A DNA stretch of 62,630 nt from JAWPMV01 sp038527215 (GTDB lineage: Bacteria > Bacteroidota > Bacteroidia > J057), in the NCBI GenBank assembly GCA_038527215.1, contig JBCBGC010000030.1:1-62630 (forward strand). Reading direction: 5' to 3'. Below, piece after piece: positions 54,049 through 62,630 of the stretch. The translations under genes and the position numbers were made by a program. The notes below the pieces were generated by a model. The model searched no databases. It was not told the DNA's origin and saw nothing but the letters and a program-made list of their open reading frames with translations. Each line of letters starts with the position of its first letter. Position 1 is the first letter of the stretch.

Positions 54049-54187
54049 TGTAGAGACGCATCGCATGTGTCTCCAAAAATCGTGTCGAAGACAAGCCCGC
54101 GCGCTGCCTTCCCCTCCTCGGAGGGGGCGGGGGTGGGTAGAGAAGTTAGTCGAATAAAAGCTGCGGCTAGTGTGAGCGGGGATGTTC
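54049..54187 (+). repeat. Dispersed GC-rich repeat, copy 2
   Basis: This copy begins with CTGTAGAGACGCATCGCATG, which forms a hairpin with the following GTCTC (imperfect here), then GTCGAAGACAAGCCCGCGCG, CCCCTCCTCGGAGGGGGCGG and GTTAGTCGAATAAAAGCTGC. Nearly all of its 139 bases recur 203 bases downstream. No coding frame with a start fits. Confidence 0.85.
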
Positions 54188-54251
54188 ATAGCGGTCGTTA
54201 CATCCCCTTCCGCCTATCGGCCCCTTCAAAGGGGTCTGGCGGGTATCCTGG

Positions 54252-54391
54252 CTGTAGAGACGCATCGCATGCGTCTCAAAGGATATTGTCGAAGACAAGC
54301 CCGCGCGATGCCTTCCCCTCCTCGGAGGGGGTGGGGGTGGGTAGAGAAGTTAGTCGAATAAAAGCTGCGGCTAGTGTGAGCGGGGATGTTC
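54252..54391 (+). repeat. Dispersed GC-rich repeat, copy 3
   Basis: This is the second plus-strand copy, ending 31 bases before the VOC gene start. Its front hairpin is perfect: GAGACGCAT pairs with ATGCGTCTC around CGC. Together with copy 2 and the related block near 48.9 kb it shows a mobile or duplicated non-coding element. The whole 53913-54422 gap holds these copies and nothing I recognise as coding. Confidence 0.85.
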
Positions 54392-54422
54392 TCGGCTTTT
54401 TCCTATTTTCCCTAAAAAAACC

Positions 54423-54803
54423 ATGGCTATTACTTCCCTCGTTCCCTTGCTGGAATCGGACGACCTACCGGGAACCATCGCCTTTTACACGGGAATCCTA
54501 GGCTATAAGCTGGTCGATGCCACCCCTGACGAAAAAAACCCTTACTGGATGTGTTTGAAGCGAGATGAGGTCTATATCATGTTTTCCAATCGCAATGCCC
54601 ACAGCCCGGCTAAGAAGCCAACCTTTACGGGCGTGCTATACCATTATACCGATGAAGTTGATGCTCTATGGGAGGCCTGGAAAGACAAGGTAGAGATCGC
54701 CTGGCCGATCGAAGATTTCTATTACGGCTTGCGGGAGTTCGGCATAAAGGACAATAATGGCTACTGGCTTAGCTTCGGCCAGGAAATAGACGCATCGGTC
54801 TAA
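54423..54803 (+). CDS. VOC (glyoxalase/bleomycin-resistance) family protein
   Basis: The 126-residue protein has the VOC beta-alpha-beta pattern: SLVPLLESDDLPGTIAFYTG at the start, YWMCLKRDEVYIMF, and a C-terminal YGLREFGIKDNNGYWLSFGQ. The terminal Glu typical of metal-binding members is seen as FGQEID. The substrate is unknown; such small stand-alone members often bind or modify small electrophiles or antibiotics. Its stop overlaps that of the convergent M1 peptidase gene. Confidence 0.87.
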   Translation: MAITSLVPLLESDDLPGTIAFYTGILGYKLVDATPDEKNPYWMCLKRDEVYIMFSNRNAHSPAKKPTFTGVLYHYTDEVDALWEAWKDKVEIAWPIEDFYYGLREFGIKDNNGYWLSFGQEIDASV

Positions 54804-56440
54804 TTCTCCCGTCGGAGACTTCCTTTGAGCAAAACCTTGGTCTGGGGGTCTAGAATCACCGCTTCCGGAGCCACTTCCTGCTCGAAAAAGATTTCCGTCT
54901 GCTGGGCGGAAACCTGAATAGTTCGTTGCTCCACGATCTCCCCTGCTCTCAGGATTCCTACTTCCAAGGGGAAAGTAAAGGGCCTTCCGCCTTGGGTTTG
55001 CCGCAACCTAATCCGCAATTTTTTCTCAGCTTCATTATAATACCAGCGACCGATCATGGCGGGATTCTCAGGGCGGTATAGCCACTGTTGAAAAAAGGCC
55101 GTCAGGCTTTTGCCCGAAACCTCTTCCATCACCCCCCGAAAATCCCTGGTGTAGGCGTTGCTATGTTGGTAGCGCTCATAATAGGTCCGGATACCCGCCC
55201 AAAAGAGCGAATCCCCTACTTCTTGCCGCAGCATGTGCAGTACCCAGGCTCCTTTCTGATAGGAATTTGCATTGAGCAAGCCCATGAGGTCGGTGTAGTT
55301 TTCATCCACTACCGGGCTATAGGGAGCATTTTGGTAAATGGTGGCTTTGTGTTCCAGGAGTTCTTGCTGAAAGCGCTTCTGTCCATGGCGATACTCAGTG
55401 TAAAGGGAAGCAAAATAAGTAGCAAAGCCTTCGCTCAACCAAAGATGAGGCCAGTCGCCCTCCGAGGCAGAATTGCCAAACCACTGGTGGGCGATCTCAT
55501 GGGCGATCAGGGATTCAGAAGAACGACGGCCCGTTACGGAGGCCTCGCTGTAAAAGATCGCGCTGGCATTTTCCATCCCCCCAAAACGGGTGGTAGACTG
55601 AACGTTAGCGAGCTTGGCGTAGGGATAAGGGCCGATTTGCCGTTCAAAGTACCGGAGAACAGAGTCCGCCAGCGCATAATCATAAAAGCCGGCCTCTTCA
55701 TTCTGGGGATAGACCCAGGCTGAAACGGGCACCTCTTTGTAGCGGCCATATTCTTTGACCGCAAATGCGGCCACCCCAATCACCATGACCTTCGTAGGCA
55801 AAGGCTGGGTACTTTTCCAATGCGTAAAATGCGTGCCATTCCCCAGATCCAGTTTGTCTACCAGTTTTCCATTAGCGACCACCTGATAGCCTTGAGGACA
55901 GGTTACCATAAATTCTACGGTGGCTTTGTCGCTGGGGTGATCCATGACGGGCAACCAATGATGCGCCCGGTTAGGCCAGTTATCCCCAAAGAAGGTGCGG
56001 TCTCCGTAGCGATTTTCTGCGATCACCAGGCCGTCGATCGGGATGCCATGGTAGTATATCTTGACTTGAATCGTATCTGATTTAGGGACGGGCTCGGGCA
56101 TGAAAAAAGTAAGTTTCTCTTTCTCGTGCCTAAAGGCTAAGCCCCGTTTTCCCCATTTTACGCTGTCCACGGTCATGCCCCAACCGAGTTCATCTTCGTT
56201 TTTTTTCACCAGATAAACGTGCCAGCTTCCTACGCCGTTTTCCTGGAACTGTAGGCTGAGGGTGGCGGTGCCATCTATCCGCCTTACACTGTCGTAGACC
56301 GTTAGGTCAAATTGATAGTGAAGGATATCTACTTGAAAATTTGCAGGGGTAGAGTTCTGGGCCTGCGCAAGGGAAAAAATACTGCCCAGCAGAACCGTCA
56401 AAAGGCAAACAAAACGCATAGGAGCGGGGAGTTGGATCAT
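54800..56440 (-). CDS. M1-family metallopeptidase
   Basis: Start ATG 56440 has GGGGA six bases upstream and yields a signal peptide (MRFVCLLTVLLGSIFSLAQAQ; ATG 56419 is an alternative). The 546-residue protein has the M1 motifs: GGMEN substrate exopeptidase site, HEIAHQWFGN zinc site with the downstream Glu in WLSEGFATYF, and a Tyr-containing helix (NANSYQKGAWVLHMLRQEVG). It removes N-terminal residues from peptides, probably in the periplasm. It is shorter than classical aminopeptidase N and lacks the large C-terminal helical domain. Confidence 0.93.
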   Translation of the reverse strand: MIQLPAPMRFVCLLTVLLGSIFSLAQAQNSTPANFQVDILHYQFDLTVYDSVRRIDGTATLSLQFQENGVGSWHVYLVKKNEDELGWGMTVDSVKWGKRGLAFRHEKEKLTFFMPEPVPKSDTIQVKIYYHGIPIDGLVIAENRYGDRTFFGDNWPNRAHHWLPVMDHPSDKATVEFMVTCPQGYQVVANGKLVDKLDLGNGTHFTHWKSTQPLPTKVMVIGVAAFAVKEYGRYKEVPVSAWVYPQNEEAGFYDYALADSVLRYFERQIGPYPYAKLANVQSTTRFGGMENASAIFYSEASVTGRRSSESLIAHEIAHQWFGNSASEGDWPHLWLSEGFATYFASLYTEYRHGQKRFQQELLEHKATIYQNAPYSPVVDENYTDLMGLLNANSYQKGAWVLHMLRQEVGDSLFWAGIRTYYERYQHSNAYTRDFRGVMEEVSGKSLTAFFQQWLYRPENPAMIGRWYYNEAEKKLRIRLRQTQGGRPFTFPLEVGILRAGEIVEQRTIQVSAQQTEIFFEQEVAPEAVILDPQTKVLLKGSLRREN

Positions 56441-56578
56441 TGAATTCCCCGGAAAAATAAGAAAAATCGGCCTGTAAATGAGCGTTTTGTACTTTCTGCG
56501 AACAATTGTTAGCAAGATTCAATAAAATTGTAGGTTGGCCCGTTTAGATTCTGAACCTAATAACAAACAAGGACATTT

Positions 56579-57013
56579 ATGACAAAGCGTAACTTGGTAA
56601 TGAGCATGTGTGCATGCTTGATGGTAGCCTTCCTGGGAGCTTGTAATCCTTATCCGGACGGACCTTTGGTGAGCCTATCTTCCAAAGCCAAAAGGGTTGC
56701 CAATACCTGGAAAGTAGAAAAAGCGACGGACGATGATGGGGATGATGTAACAGCTGACCTGGCTGACGATCGCTACACCCTATCTGAAGACGGAACCGCA
56801 CTATATAGAACAAAGATATTAGGGGTATCTGTAGAACTTGACGGAACCTGGGAGCTGACCAACGATGACGCTTCTTTCCGTATCAATGTTTCTGACGGGA
56901 GTGGCCTGATCACCTTAGATCAAAGCTTCAACATTCGTCGATTGGCCGAAGATCAGTTTTGGCTGACAAGCGCCGATGATGATGACGCCACCCTGGACTT
57001 GATCCCCTTCTAA
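56579..57013 (+). CDS. Lipocalin-like lipoprotein
   Basis: The 144-residue protein has a lipobox (VAFLGACNPYPDG) and a short beta-barrel pattern with NTWKVEKATDDDG, YTLSEDGTALYRT, DGTWELTNDDASFRI and FWLTSADDDDATLDLIPF, as in the lipocalin-like families common in Bacteroidota. It is strongly acidic. The start follows an AAGG about eight bases upstream. A terminator follows. The ligand is unknown. Confidence 0.83.
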   Translation: MTKRNLVMSMCACLMVAFLGACNPYPDGPLVSLSSKAKRVANTWKVEKATDDDGDDVTADLADDRYTLSEDGTALYRTKILGVSVELDGTWELTNDDASFRINVSDGSGLITLDQSFNIRRLAEDQFWLTSADDDDATLDLIPF

Positions 57014-57043
57014 AGAGTACCTTGGTTTTAGTGAGAGTAAGTA

Positions 57044-57084
57044 GCCGTCTTTTCCCTCGTGGAGAGACGGCGCTTCCTTTTTTT
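57044..57084 (+). terminator. Terminator after the lipocalin-like gene
   Basis: GCCGTCT (57044-57050) pairs with AGACGGC (57065-57071), extended by an AAG/CTT pair, and seven T residues follow at 57078-57084. Confidence 0.8.
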
Positions 57085-58363
57085 AGTAAGGGAGTTCCAG
57101 TTTTCTACCCCAATACCACCAGGCGAAATAGGGCAGAATCGCTCCTGCCATGCTTACCCATTTTTCCTCAAATCCGAACCGGTCCCGCAATTGCTCATGG
57201 GTTTGATACCAGGCCCAGAAGTGCAGCCCGGGGATGAGCAGCAACACCGCTTTCCAGATGGGCTGACCGAGGATTTCCTGCAGCTTGAACAGGTTATAGA
57301 ATGGGAGAGCGGCTTGCATGCTGGTGTTGCCAAAGCGATGGAAGATTTTGCACAGCCCATTGATGCCAGCGATGATCAGCCAGAGGCCCAGAATGCCTAT
57401 CAGTCCGGGCCAGAGCATACCACCTGATTCCGGAGGAAGTTGTAAGAGGGTGCCTTCAGGCATTTTTCCTGCCAACAAAGGACTAGCAAATGAAACCTGC
57501 TGCTGAGGCGTCTCAACCGCTGACAGGAAATACTGGGCCTGTACTTGTTGGTTATCCTCCATCGCGACCAACCACAGACCAGAACTATCAGCTATCTCGT
57601 CTAACAACATAGGTAAGAGCACGTAGGGTCCGGCTCCCCGATCGGAGGGAGGTTGAAAACTGAGAGCCTGGCGCGCTAAAGGGAATTGTTTTAAGCCTTT
57701 GAGCAGACTGATCTGTTCCCGATCTTCCATCCGCACCCAGAGATTATGCTCAGGGAATAGCTGAAAAATGGCGATATCTCCTTCAGCAGTGGCCCATTTT
57801 CTGATCGGGCGCGTTACGCTATCCGCTCCCTTGAACCGAAGCTGAGGCAGCTCCTCCCATTGTTCCTGGATCTCCTCTTCTTCCCATGCTGCTTCATCGA
57901 TCACGTAAGAGACCGCTTGGTCTAATGCTTCTTCTGTTACGTCTTTGGCAAATCCCAGTTCTTCAGAATCCAGGGCATTTTTGAGCTTACCCCGAAAACT
58001 CTCCCGGGGTTTAAGACGAGCCAGGTCCGCTCCTTCATCCATCAGAGAAGGGATATTGGCCCGCATGATGAGGATGCCATCGTCCACCTGGATCAGGGCT
58101 ACAACTTCGTCTAGCTTCCCGGCGGTCACCCGCAGGATATCATCGCCGAACATAAATCCGCCTCCGGCCAGGACAGAGGTTCGAGCCAGACGGCTCATGC
58201 GGACTGCGCTAACGGCTTTACCTGCTTTTCCCGCCTTGCTAGCAGTTTTGGCGGCCTTGCCCAGGTTTTTCAGCAAGCCTAATTGGGCTTGAGCAGGGGA
58301 AGAAAAAAGACTCAACCCCAACAGCAAAGCAAGGCTGAGAAAATATGATTGTGGCTTATTCAT
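57083..58363 (-). CDS. Exported protein with C-terminal DUF5684-like membrane domain
   Basis: The 426-residue protein has a signal peptide (YFLSLALLLGLSLFSSPAQA), an Ala/Lys-rich helical segment, a 270-residue alpha/beta middle region (VVALIQVDDGILIMRAN) without recognised motifs, and three to four C-terminal membrane helices with the DUF5684 pattern (IFHRFGNTSMQAALPFYNLF, LGQPIWKAVLLLIPG). It overlaps the upstream gene by eight bases, so the two are translationally coupled. The function is unknown; the fold of the tail is shared with signal-peptidase-associated membrane modules. Confidence 0.72.
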   Translation of the reverse strand: MNKPQSYFLSLALLLGLSLFSSPAQAQLGLLKNLGKAAKTASKAGKAGKAVSAVRMSRLARTSVLAGGGFMFGDDILRVTAGKLDEVVALIQVDDGILIMRANIPSLMDEGADLARLKPRESFRGKLKNALDSEELGFAKDVTEEALDQAVSYVIDEAAWEEEEIQEQWEELPQLRFKGADSVTRPIRKWATAEGDIAIFQLFPEHNLWVRMEDREQISLLKGLKQFPLARQALSFQPPSDRGAGPYVLLPMLLDEIADSSGLWLVAMEDNQQVQAQYFLSAVETPQQQVSFASPLLAGKMPEGTLLQLPPESGGMLWPGLIGILGLWLIIAGINGLCKIFHRFGNTSMQAALPFYNLFKLQEILGQPIWKAVLLLIPGLHFWAWYQTHEQLRDRFGFEEKWVSMAGAILPYFAWWYWGRKLELPY

Positions 58364-59006
58364 GAGGTTGCAGGTAAGTCAGGTGATAAGTAGTGCCCAG
58401 CTCTAATTCTTTGGTGCCCAGGCATTGCTCGAAATTTGTCCAGGGCGTCAAACATTCGATAGTTCCAGGCACATAGTAGGTAGCTCCGGGCTGAAGAACG
58501 GCCAGTTGGCGCGCTTCACTTTTGGTGCGGGGAATCATACTCCATTGCCCATCTGAACCTTTGACCAGGGGGGAGCCTTCATTAGAAATTTCCAGTTCCC
58601 AGAGGACAAAAGGCTGGGAGGTGTCATTGATGAGCAGCTTTCCTTTCTCCTGCTTTTGGGGGAGCTCAATTTCTTCTCCAGTGTGCAGCGTAAAAGTCTG
58701 GGTGGCCCAGGCTGCTCTGTTTTCCATGGCAGGGGTGGGATATCCCTGCAGCAGCAAAAGGTCCTGTCCGGTGGGAAGAATGCCTTGGGCGGCCAGAAAA
58801 GTAACCAGCAGCATCGGCCAAACCCAGATGACCAGCATACCGGGTCCACGGACCACGAGATTAAATAACCAGGCTAAAAAGCCGTTGCTTGGGCTTTTTT
58901 CATCCAGCCAGGCCTGAAATAATTTGAATTGTTTGCCGGAAATCATCCAGAGGCGGATGAGGAGGAGGAAACCGGCAATGGATAATACCCAGGGGAAGGC
59001 AATCAT
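58356..59006 (-). CDS. Membrane protein, first gene of two-gene operon
   Basis: Start at ATG 59006 (MIAFPWVLSIAGFLLLIRLW) removes 14 unlikely residues of the longer frame. The 216-residue protein has two hydrophobic helices in its first 90 residues and a beta-rich outer domain (FVLWELEISNEGSPLVKG, GATYYVPGTIECLTPW) with one Cys pair. No family is recognised. The operon with the DUF5684-like gene suggests a joint membrane role. Confidence 0.72.
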   Translation of the reverse strand: MIAFPWVLSIAGFLLLIRLWMISGKQFKLFQAWLDEKSPSNGFLAWLFNLVVRGPGMLVIWVWPMLLVTFLAAQGILPTGQDLLLLQGYPTPAMENRAAWATQTFTLHTGEEIELPQKQEKGKLLINDTSQPFVLWELEISNEGSPLVKGSDGQWSMIPRTKSEARQLAVLQPGATYYVPGTIECLTPWTNFEQCLGTKELELGTTYHLTYLQPHE

Positions 59007-59164
59007 GTGTTTCCTTTTGTGATGAGCTGATAAAAATCTACGAAGCAAAAATACCGGAAAAATGGGGGTTCCTCAAGTGGGAAGAAAAAAAGCCTCACGA
59101 AAAACCCGGCTGGGTTTGTCGATTCCCAGTCAAGTTGCCGATATTTGCGCTATTCCTCATACTT

Positions 59165-61981
59165 ATGCGAATAAGCCTTCTCCTTCTCCTCATGTCTTGC
59201 CTGGGCTTTGGCCTACAGGCACAGACGGGCACCCTGGCCGGACAGGTCAAGGATGCTGAATCCGGTCAGCCTATGGTTGGCGCCACCGTTTCTGTAGTAG
59301 GTACCTACAAAGGGGCCTTTACGGATGATCAGGGGCGTTTTCGAATTACGGGTATAAAAACCGGGGATTACACGGTGAAGTTTTCCTTTCTCGGATACGC
59401 AGAGAAGGTTTACAATGGCATCACCATTTCCGCGGGACAAACTCGAAACCTGGAAGTAGACATGTCCTCCTCGGTTACTACCCTGGGCGAGGTGGAAATC
59501 GTGGGAGAAAGGGGCCTGATTGACCTGGAGTCTGGTCAGTCTAGCTCTAAAGTGTCAGAAGAGGACCTGGCGGAAATGAGCGTGAAGAACGTACAGGAAG
59601 TAGTAGCCATGCAGGTTGGGGTGCAGGAAAACCCGGATGGCATTCAGATTCGGGGTGGTCGGGTCTATGAAACAGAATACCTGGTGGATGGTATCAATGC
59701 TCAGGACCCGCTGGCAGGAACTGGCTTTGGGGTAGACGTAAATGCCGGAGCCGTCAAAAATGTAGAAGTGATTACCGGTGGAGCAGATGCCGAGTATGGA
59801 AACGGAAGCTCCGGCGTGATCCTCACCCGTATCAAAGAAGGGGGCAGTAGCTGGTTTGCCAATGGAACCTATACCCGGGATAACTTTGGGACCCGGGTCA
59901 ATGAGGGCTTTTCCTGGAATACCGAAGAGGGTAATATTTCCATCGGCGGGCCGATCATCAAAGACAAGCTCACCCTCTTTGTCAGCGGCAGTGTATTCCT
60001 CAGTGATAACTATTTTCGAGCCCAGGCTGATCAGCTGCACAGTTCCCTCTTTCCCAGCAACGATTCCATGTGGGCTCCCCGCCAGGATAACCGCTGGGCC
60101 AATACCATAAAGCTAGCCTACACCCTCCGTCCCGGCCTAAAGCTCACCCTGACCAACCAGCATAGCCTTAATATTAACCAAAGTACCCGTTCGTTACAGA
60201 TTGTAGGGAACGATGCAGTGGTCCGTCCAGGCTTTCAATTCATCCATAGCCTGAACCTGGACAATGCCAATACCTATACCCACCACTCCAACCTGACCGT
60301 CGCCAACCTGAGGGGCATTCTCAATAAACAATGGTCTTTTGATCTGACGGTGGGCCGCCTCTTCACCAATCTGCGGGCTGATGCCAATGGCAGACCTTTC
60401 CGTGAAGAAACGGTAGACCAGTTATATGACCCGGCATCGATTGTTACCAATCCGATTACCGTTTTCAATCCGGATGACCCGGCAGTCTTTGTCTTCCCCG
60501 GACCAGGCTTGTTCAACAATGGTGGCATTGCTACCCTTTGGCACGATCATTACGCGGAAGAATATACCTTCAAGACGAAGTTCACTTTTCAGTCCAAAGA
60601 CAAGGTACACTATATGAGCTTTGGGGTGGAGCATAAAGAACAGGAATACCAATGGATCGACGTAACCCGGCCCTGGCTGGGAGCACCCATCCAGATAAAC
60701 GATAGCCTGACTACGCCTTCTACCCGACTGGGACAGGCCTCAGACTTCTGGCGGGTATCGCCTACTACCGGAGGATTTTTCTACTCAGACGAAATTCGCT
60801 ACAAAGGCATCATTGCGGTATTGGGGGCTCGCCTGAACTACTGGGCACCCGGTAGGTTTGCAGATGAATCCGTGGCCAATCCTGAAGCACCGGTATTGGA
60901 TGCCGTACGAGAGGCCTACACGAAAGAAACCTTTGGTCTGCTGGGCAAGCGTTGGAAAGCGCGCTTGCTGCCTCGTCTGCGGGTTTCCTTCCCGGTAACC
61001 GAAAACAATGTGCTGTATTTCAATTACAGCCACGCCATGCGGATGCCGCACCCCCGCTTTGTCTATGCAGGCCTGGACCCGGTTTATCAAGACCGTTCCT
61101 TCTTATCTAATCTCGGAAATCCGAATATCAACCCAGAAGTAACGGTTTCGTATGAAGTGGGCTTGAAAACTCAGTTGACGAAAGACCTGGCCCTGACTGC
61201 CACCGCTTTTTATAATGACAAATTTGACTACATCGTGAGTCGTCGGGTAGAAGTCAGAGATGCTACCGGACGCTTTGTAGAAAAAACCTTTTTCATCAAC
61301 CAGGACTACGCGCGGATTCGAGGCCTGGAATTGGGCCTGACCCGGCGGATCGGCGACTGGTTTACCGGTACCCTGAGTGGGTCCTATCAAATTGCCACGG
61401 GCAAGTCGAATACCGCAGCCGAATCGGCCCTGCAGATTCAGAACCAGGGATTTGTGAATACCACCAAAGAACAATTTTTGGCCTGGGACCGGCCCTATGA
61501 TCTTAAGCTGTTAACCATCATGACCCCGGTCAAAGGCATGCGGGCTGGCCCCTTGCCACTGCACGGATTCCGCTTTACCCTTTCCTCTACCTTAAAATCT
61601 GGCTTGCGCTATACGCCTTATGTGCTGGTACAGGTAAATGAAAATTCAGGCCGCCCTGAATACGAACCGGTGATTGACCAACCCTTTTCCCGGATCGGAT
61701 CGCCTTGGTTTTGGACGGATGTACGCTTAAGCAGAGATTTTTTCTTAGGAAAAAAAGCCCGTCTTTCGCTGAGTGTGGAAGGAAAGAATATCACCAACTA
61801 TCGTTCAGCCGCCATCGTTAATGGGGTTACTGGGCGGGCGTATGAAACAGGTGATCCCCTCCCTCTGAATTTCCGGGACCCTGCCTATCCGAATCCACAG
61901 GATACGGGTTTGCCTCCAGATAATCCTGCCCGATTTTTAGCCCCGCGCCAGTTGTTATTTAGTGCACAGTTTTCATTCTAA
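59165..61981 (+). CDS. TonB-dependent receptor with carboxypeptidase-like domain
   Basis: Start ATG 59165 gives a signal peptide (MRISLLLLLMSCLGFGLQAQ); a TTG ten codons earlier is less likely. The 938-residue protein has an N-terminal CarboxypepD_reg-like domain (LAGQVKDAESGQPMVGATV, GDYTVKFSFLGYAEK), a plug domain (MSVKNVQEVVAMQVGVQENP, IRGGRVYETEYLVDGI, EVITGGADAEYGNGSSGVI) and a long barrel ending in Phe (LLFSAQFSF). It imports a large substrate using TonB energy. No SusD-like partner gene follows, so it is not a paired glycan system. Confidence 0.93.
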   Translation: MRISLLLLLMSCLGFGLQAQTGTLAGQVKDAESGQPMVGATVSVVGTYKGAFTDDQGRFRITGIKTGDYTVKFSFLGYAEKVYNGITISAGQTRNLEVDMSSSVTTLGEVEIVGERGLIDLESGQSSSKVSEEDLAEMSVKNVQEVVAMQVGVQENPDGIQIRGGRVYETEYLVDGINAQDPLAGTGFGVDVNAGAVKNVEVITGGADAEYGNGSSGVILTRIKEGGSSWFANGTYTRDNFGTRVNEGFSWNTEEGNISIGGPIIKDKLTLFVSGSVFLSDNYFRAQADQLHSSLFPSNDSMWAPRQDNRWANTIKLAYTLRPGLKLTLTNQHSLNINQSTRSLQIVGNDAVVRPGFQFIHSLNLDNANTYTHHSNLTVANLRGILNKQWSFDLTVGRLFTNLRADANGRPFREETVDQLYDPASIVTNPITVFNPDDPAVFVFPGPGLFNNGGIATLWHDHYAEEYTFKTKFTFQSKDKVHYMSFGVEHKEQEYQWIDVTRPWLGAPIQINDSLTTPSTRLGQASDFWRVSPTTGGFFYSDEIRYKGIIAVLGARLNYWAPGRFADESVANPEAPVLDAVREAYTKETFGLLGKRWKARLLPRLRVSFPVTENNVLYFNYSHAMRMPHPRFVYAGLDPVYQDRSFLSNLGNPNINPEVTVSYEVGLKTQLTKDLALTATAFYNDKFDYIVSRRVEVRDATGRFVEKTFFINQDYARIRGLELGLTRRIGDWFTGTLSGSYQIATGKSNTAAESALQIQNQGFVNTTKEQFLAWDRPYDLKLLTIMTPVKGMRAGPLPLHGFRFTLSSTLKSGLRYTPYVLVQVNENSGRPEYEPVIDQPFSRIGSPWFWTDVRLSRDFFLGKKARLSLSVEGKNITNYRSAAIVNGVTGRAYETGDPLPLNFRDPAYPNPQDTGLPPDNPARFLAPRQLLFSAQFSF

Positions 61982-62014
61982 GAACCTCGGTTTTTCCTGA
62001 TTCCGTAAGATCTC

Positions 62015-62499
62015 GTAGCCACAGCTTGCAGCTGTGGCAGGCGACCATCAGCGAAGCTGAATCTCCCGTCAGCGTATGCTGGCTAGCCCTCAGCAGATGC
62101 AATCTGCTGCTACGGATCACCCGTTGGAAACGGTAGCCACAGCTTGTAGCTGTGGCAGGCGACCATCAGCGAAGCTGAATCTCATATCAGCGCATGCTGA
62201 CTAGCCCTCAGCAGATGCAATCTGCTGCTACGGATCACCTGTTGGAAACGGTAGCCACAGCTTGCAGCTGTGGCAGGAGGCCTGTCAGCGAAGCTGAATC
62301 TCCTATCAGCGCATGCTGACTAATCCTCAGCAGATGCAATCTGCTGCTACGGATCACCTGTTGGAAACGGTAGCCACAGCTTGCAGCTGTGGCAGAAGGC
62401 CATCAGCGTACGCTGAATATTTCTTTCAGCGAAGCTGAATCTTCTCTCAGCGCATGCAGGCTGACCCTCAGCAGATGCAATCTGCTGCTACGGATCGCC
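62015..62499. repeat. Four tandem copies of a 118-bp hairpin-rich repeat
   Basis: Copies begin with GTAGCCACAGCTT at 62015, 62133, 62251 and 62370, so the period is 118, 118 and 119 bases. Each copy contains several small perfect hairpins: CCACAGCTTGCAGCTGTGG, TCAGCGAAGCTGA, CAGCGCATGCTG and CAGCAGATGCAATCTGCTG, with short linkers (GGATCACCTGTTGGAAACG). The fourth copy carries an extra TCAGCGTACGCTGA-type hairpin and is longer. No start-containing frame of sense fits. Copies differ at scattered loop bases while stems are kept, so the RNA or DNA structure is probably selected or copied. Confidence 0.93.
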
Positions 62500-62523
62500 A
62501 TGGGTTGGTACGCCAAACCCCAC

Positions 62524-62551
62524 AAAAAAAAGGAGCCTCAAAAGAGGCTCC
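62524..62551 (-). terminator. Terminator facing leftward at the window end
   Basis: GGAGCCTC (62532-62539) pairs perfectly with GAGGCTCC (62544-62551) around AAAA, with an A-run to the left that becomes a T-run on the minus strand. It most likely ends a minus-strand gene that lies mainly beyond the right edge. The last 79 bases contain no gene that I can assign. Confidence 0.8.
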
Positions 62552-62630
62552 ACCCTGATGTATTACCTAAGAAAAAGTAACCGAATGAATGGGAAGGCAT
62601 CCCGGCATGTTGCTGACGCTGCAGGAGGAC

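Noticed and set aside
55088..55723. A 211-codon plus-strand frame opposite the M1 peptidase
   Set aside because: It is a shadow of the conserved HEIAHQWFGN region.
62015..62499. CRISPR array
   Set aside because: The period is 118 bases with no short constant repeat and unique spacers; whole units are similar, and no cas gene is near.

Overview
The window comes from the chromosome of a member of Bacteroidota, most likely the Saprospirales/Lewinella side. The evidence is three secreted proteins with Por-type (type IX secretion) C-terminal sorting domains, SprB-like repeats, a carboxypeptidase-regulatory-domain TonB receptor, DUF4105, DUF2911 and DUF1800/DUF1501 proteins, and mostly weak Shine-Dalgarno sequences. 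I saw no rRNA, tRNA, CRISPR array, integrase or insertion sequence. The species assignment is inference.

Layout. 1-9.2 kb: the 3' part of a giant adhesin-like protein, a secreted HExxH protein, an ECF sigma operon with two small membrane proteins, a membrane histidine kinase, a LuxR-type regulator and a lone nuoJ. 9.2-14 kb: two tandem paralogous type IX secreted proteins and a stand-alone trpF. 14.1-19.3 kb: a sugar-type catabolic cluster (Gfo/Idh/MocA oxidoreductase, TIM-barrel isomerase, secreted Lys-rich protein, MFS transporter). 19.3-23.6 kb: a GT-C-like membrane protein, an aldehyde dehydrogenase and a quinone-oxidoreductase-like enzyme. 23.6-26.6 kb: an AT-rich accessory stretch with a small OB-like protein, an unannotated 49-residue Cys/His-rich membrane peptide and a divergent polyprenyl-synthetase-fold protein.

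26.9-37.8 kb is the most unusual region. Six tightly packed same-strand genes encode a 1229-residue cytosolic histidine-kinase-like protein (GAF-like, DHp-like, HATPase-like and a receiver-like tail), an unrecognised protein, a small degenerate receiver-like protein, a receiver-AAA+-Fis-like protein that has lost GAFTGA and Walker B, a second receiver-like protein with a long insert, and a multi-pass membrane protein. It reads as a phosphorelay-like signalling module, with intact and degenerate parts, ending in a membrane component. I do not recognise it as a named system.

37.8-62.6 kb is mainly housekeeping and envelope genes: an amidohydrolase lipoprotein, ftcD, two related outer-membrane-barrel proteins, an acyl desaturase, pgi, a DUF4105 protein, a DUF2911 protein, nth, a lipoprotein hydrolase with a barrel lipoprotein, a DUF1800/DUF1501 pair, a VOC protein, an M1 peptidase, a lipocalin-like lipoprotein, a DUF5684-like membrane operon and a TonB receptor. 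Two non-coding repeat families lie here: a GC-rich dispersed element (one copy near 48.9 kb, two near 54.1-54.4 kb) and a hairpin-rich 118-bp tandem array at 62.0-62.5 kb. All calls come from reading translations and motifs by eye; no database search was run.
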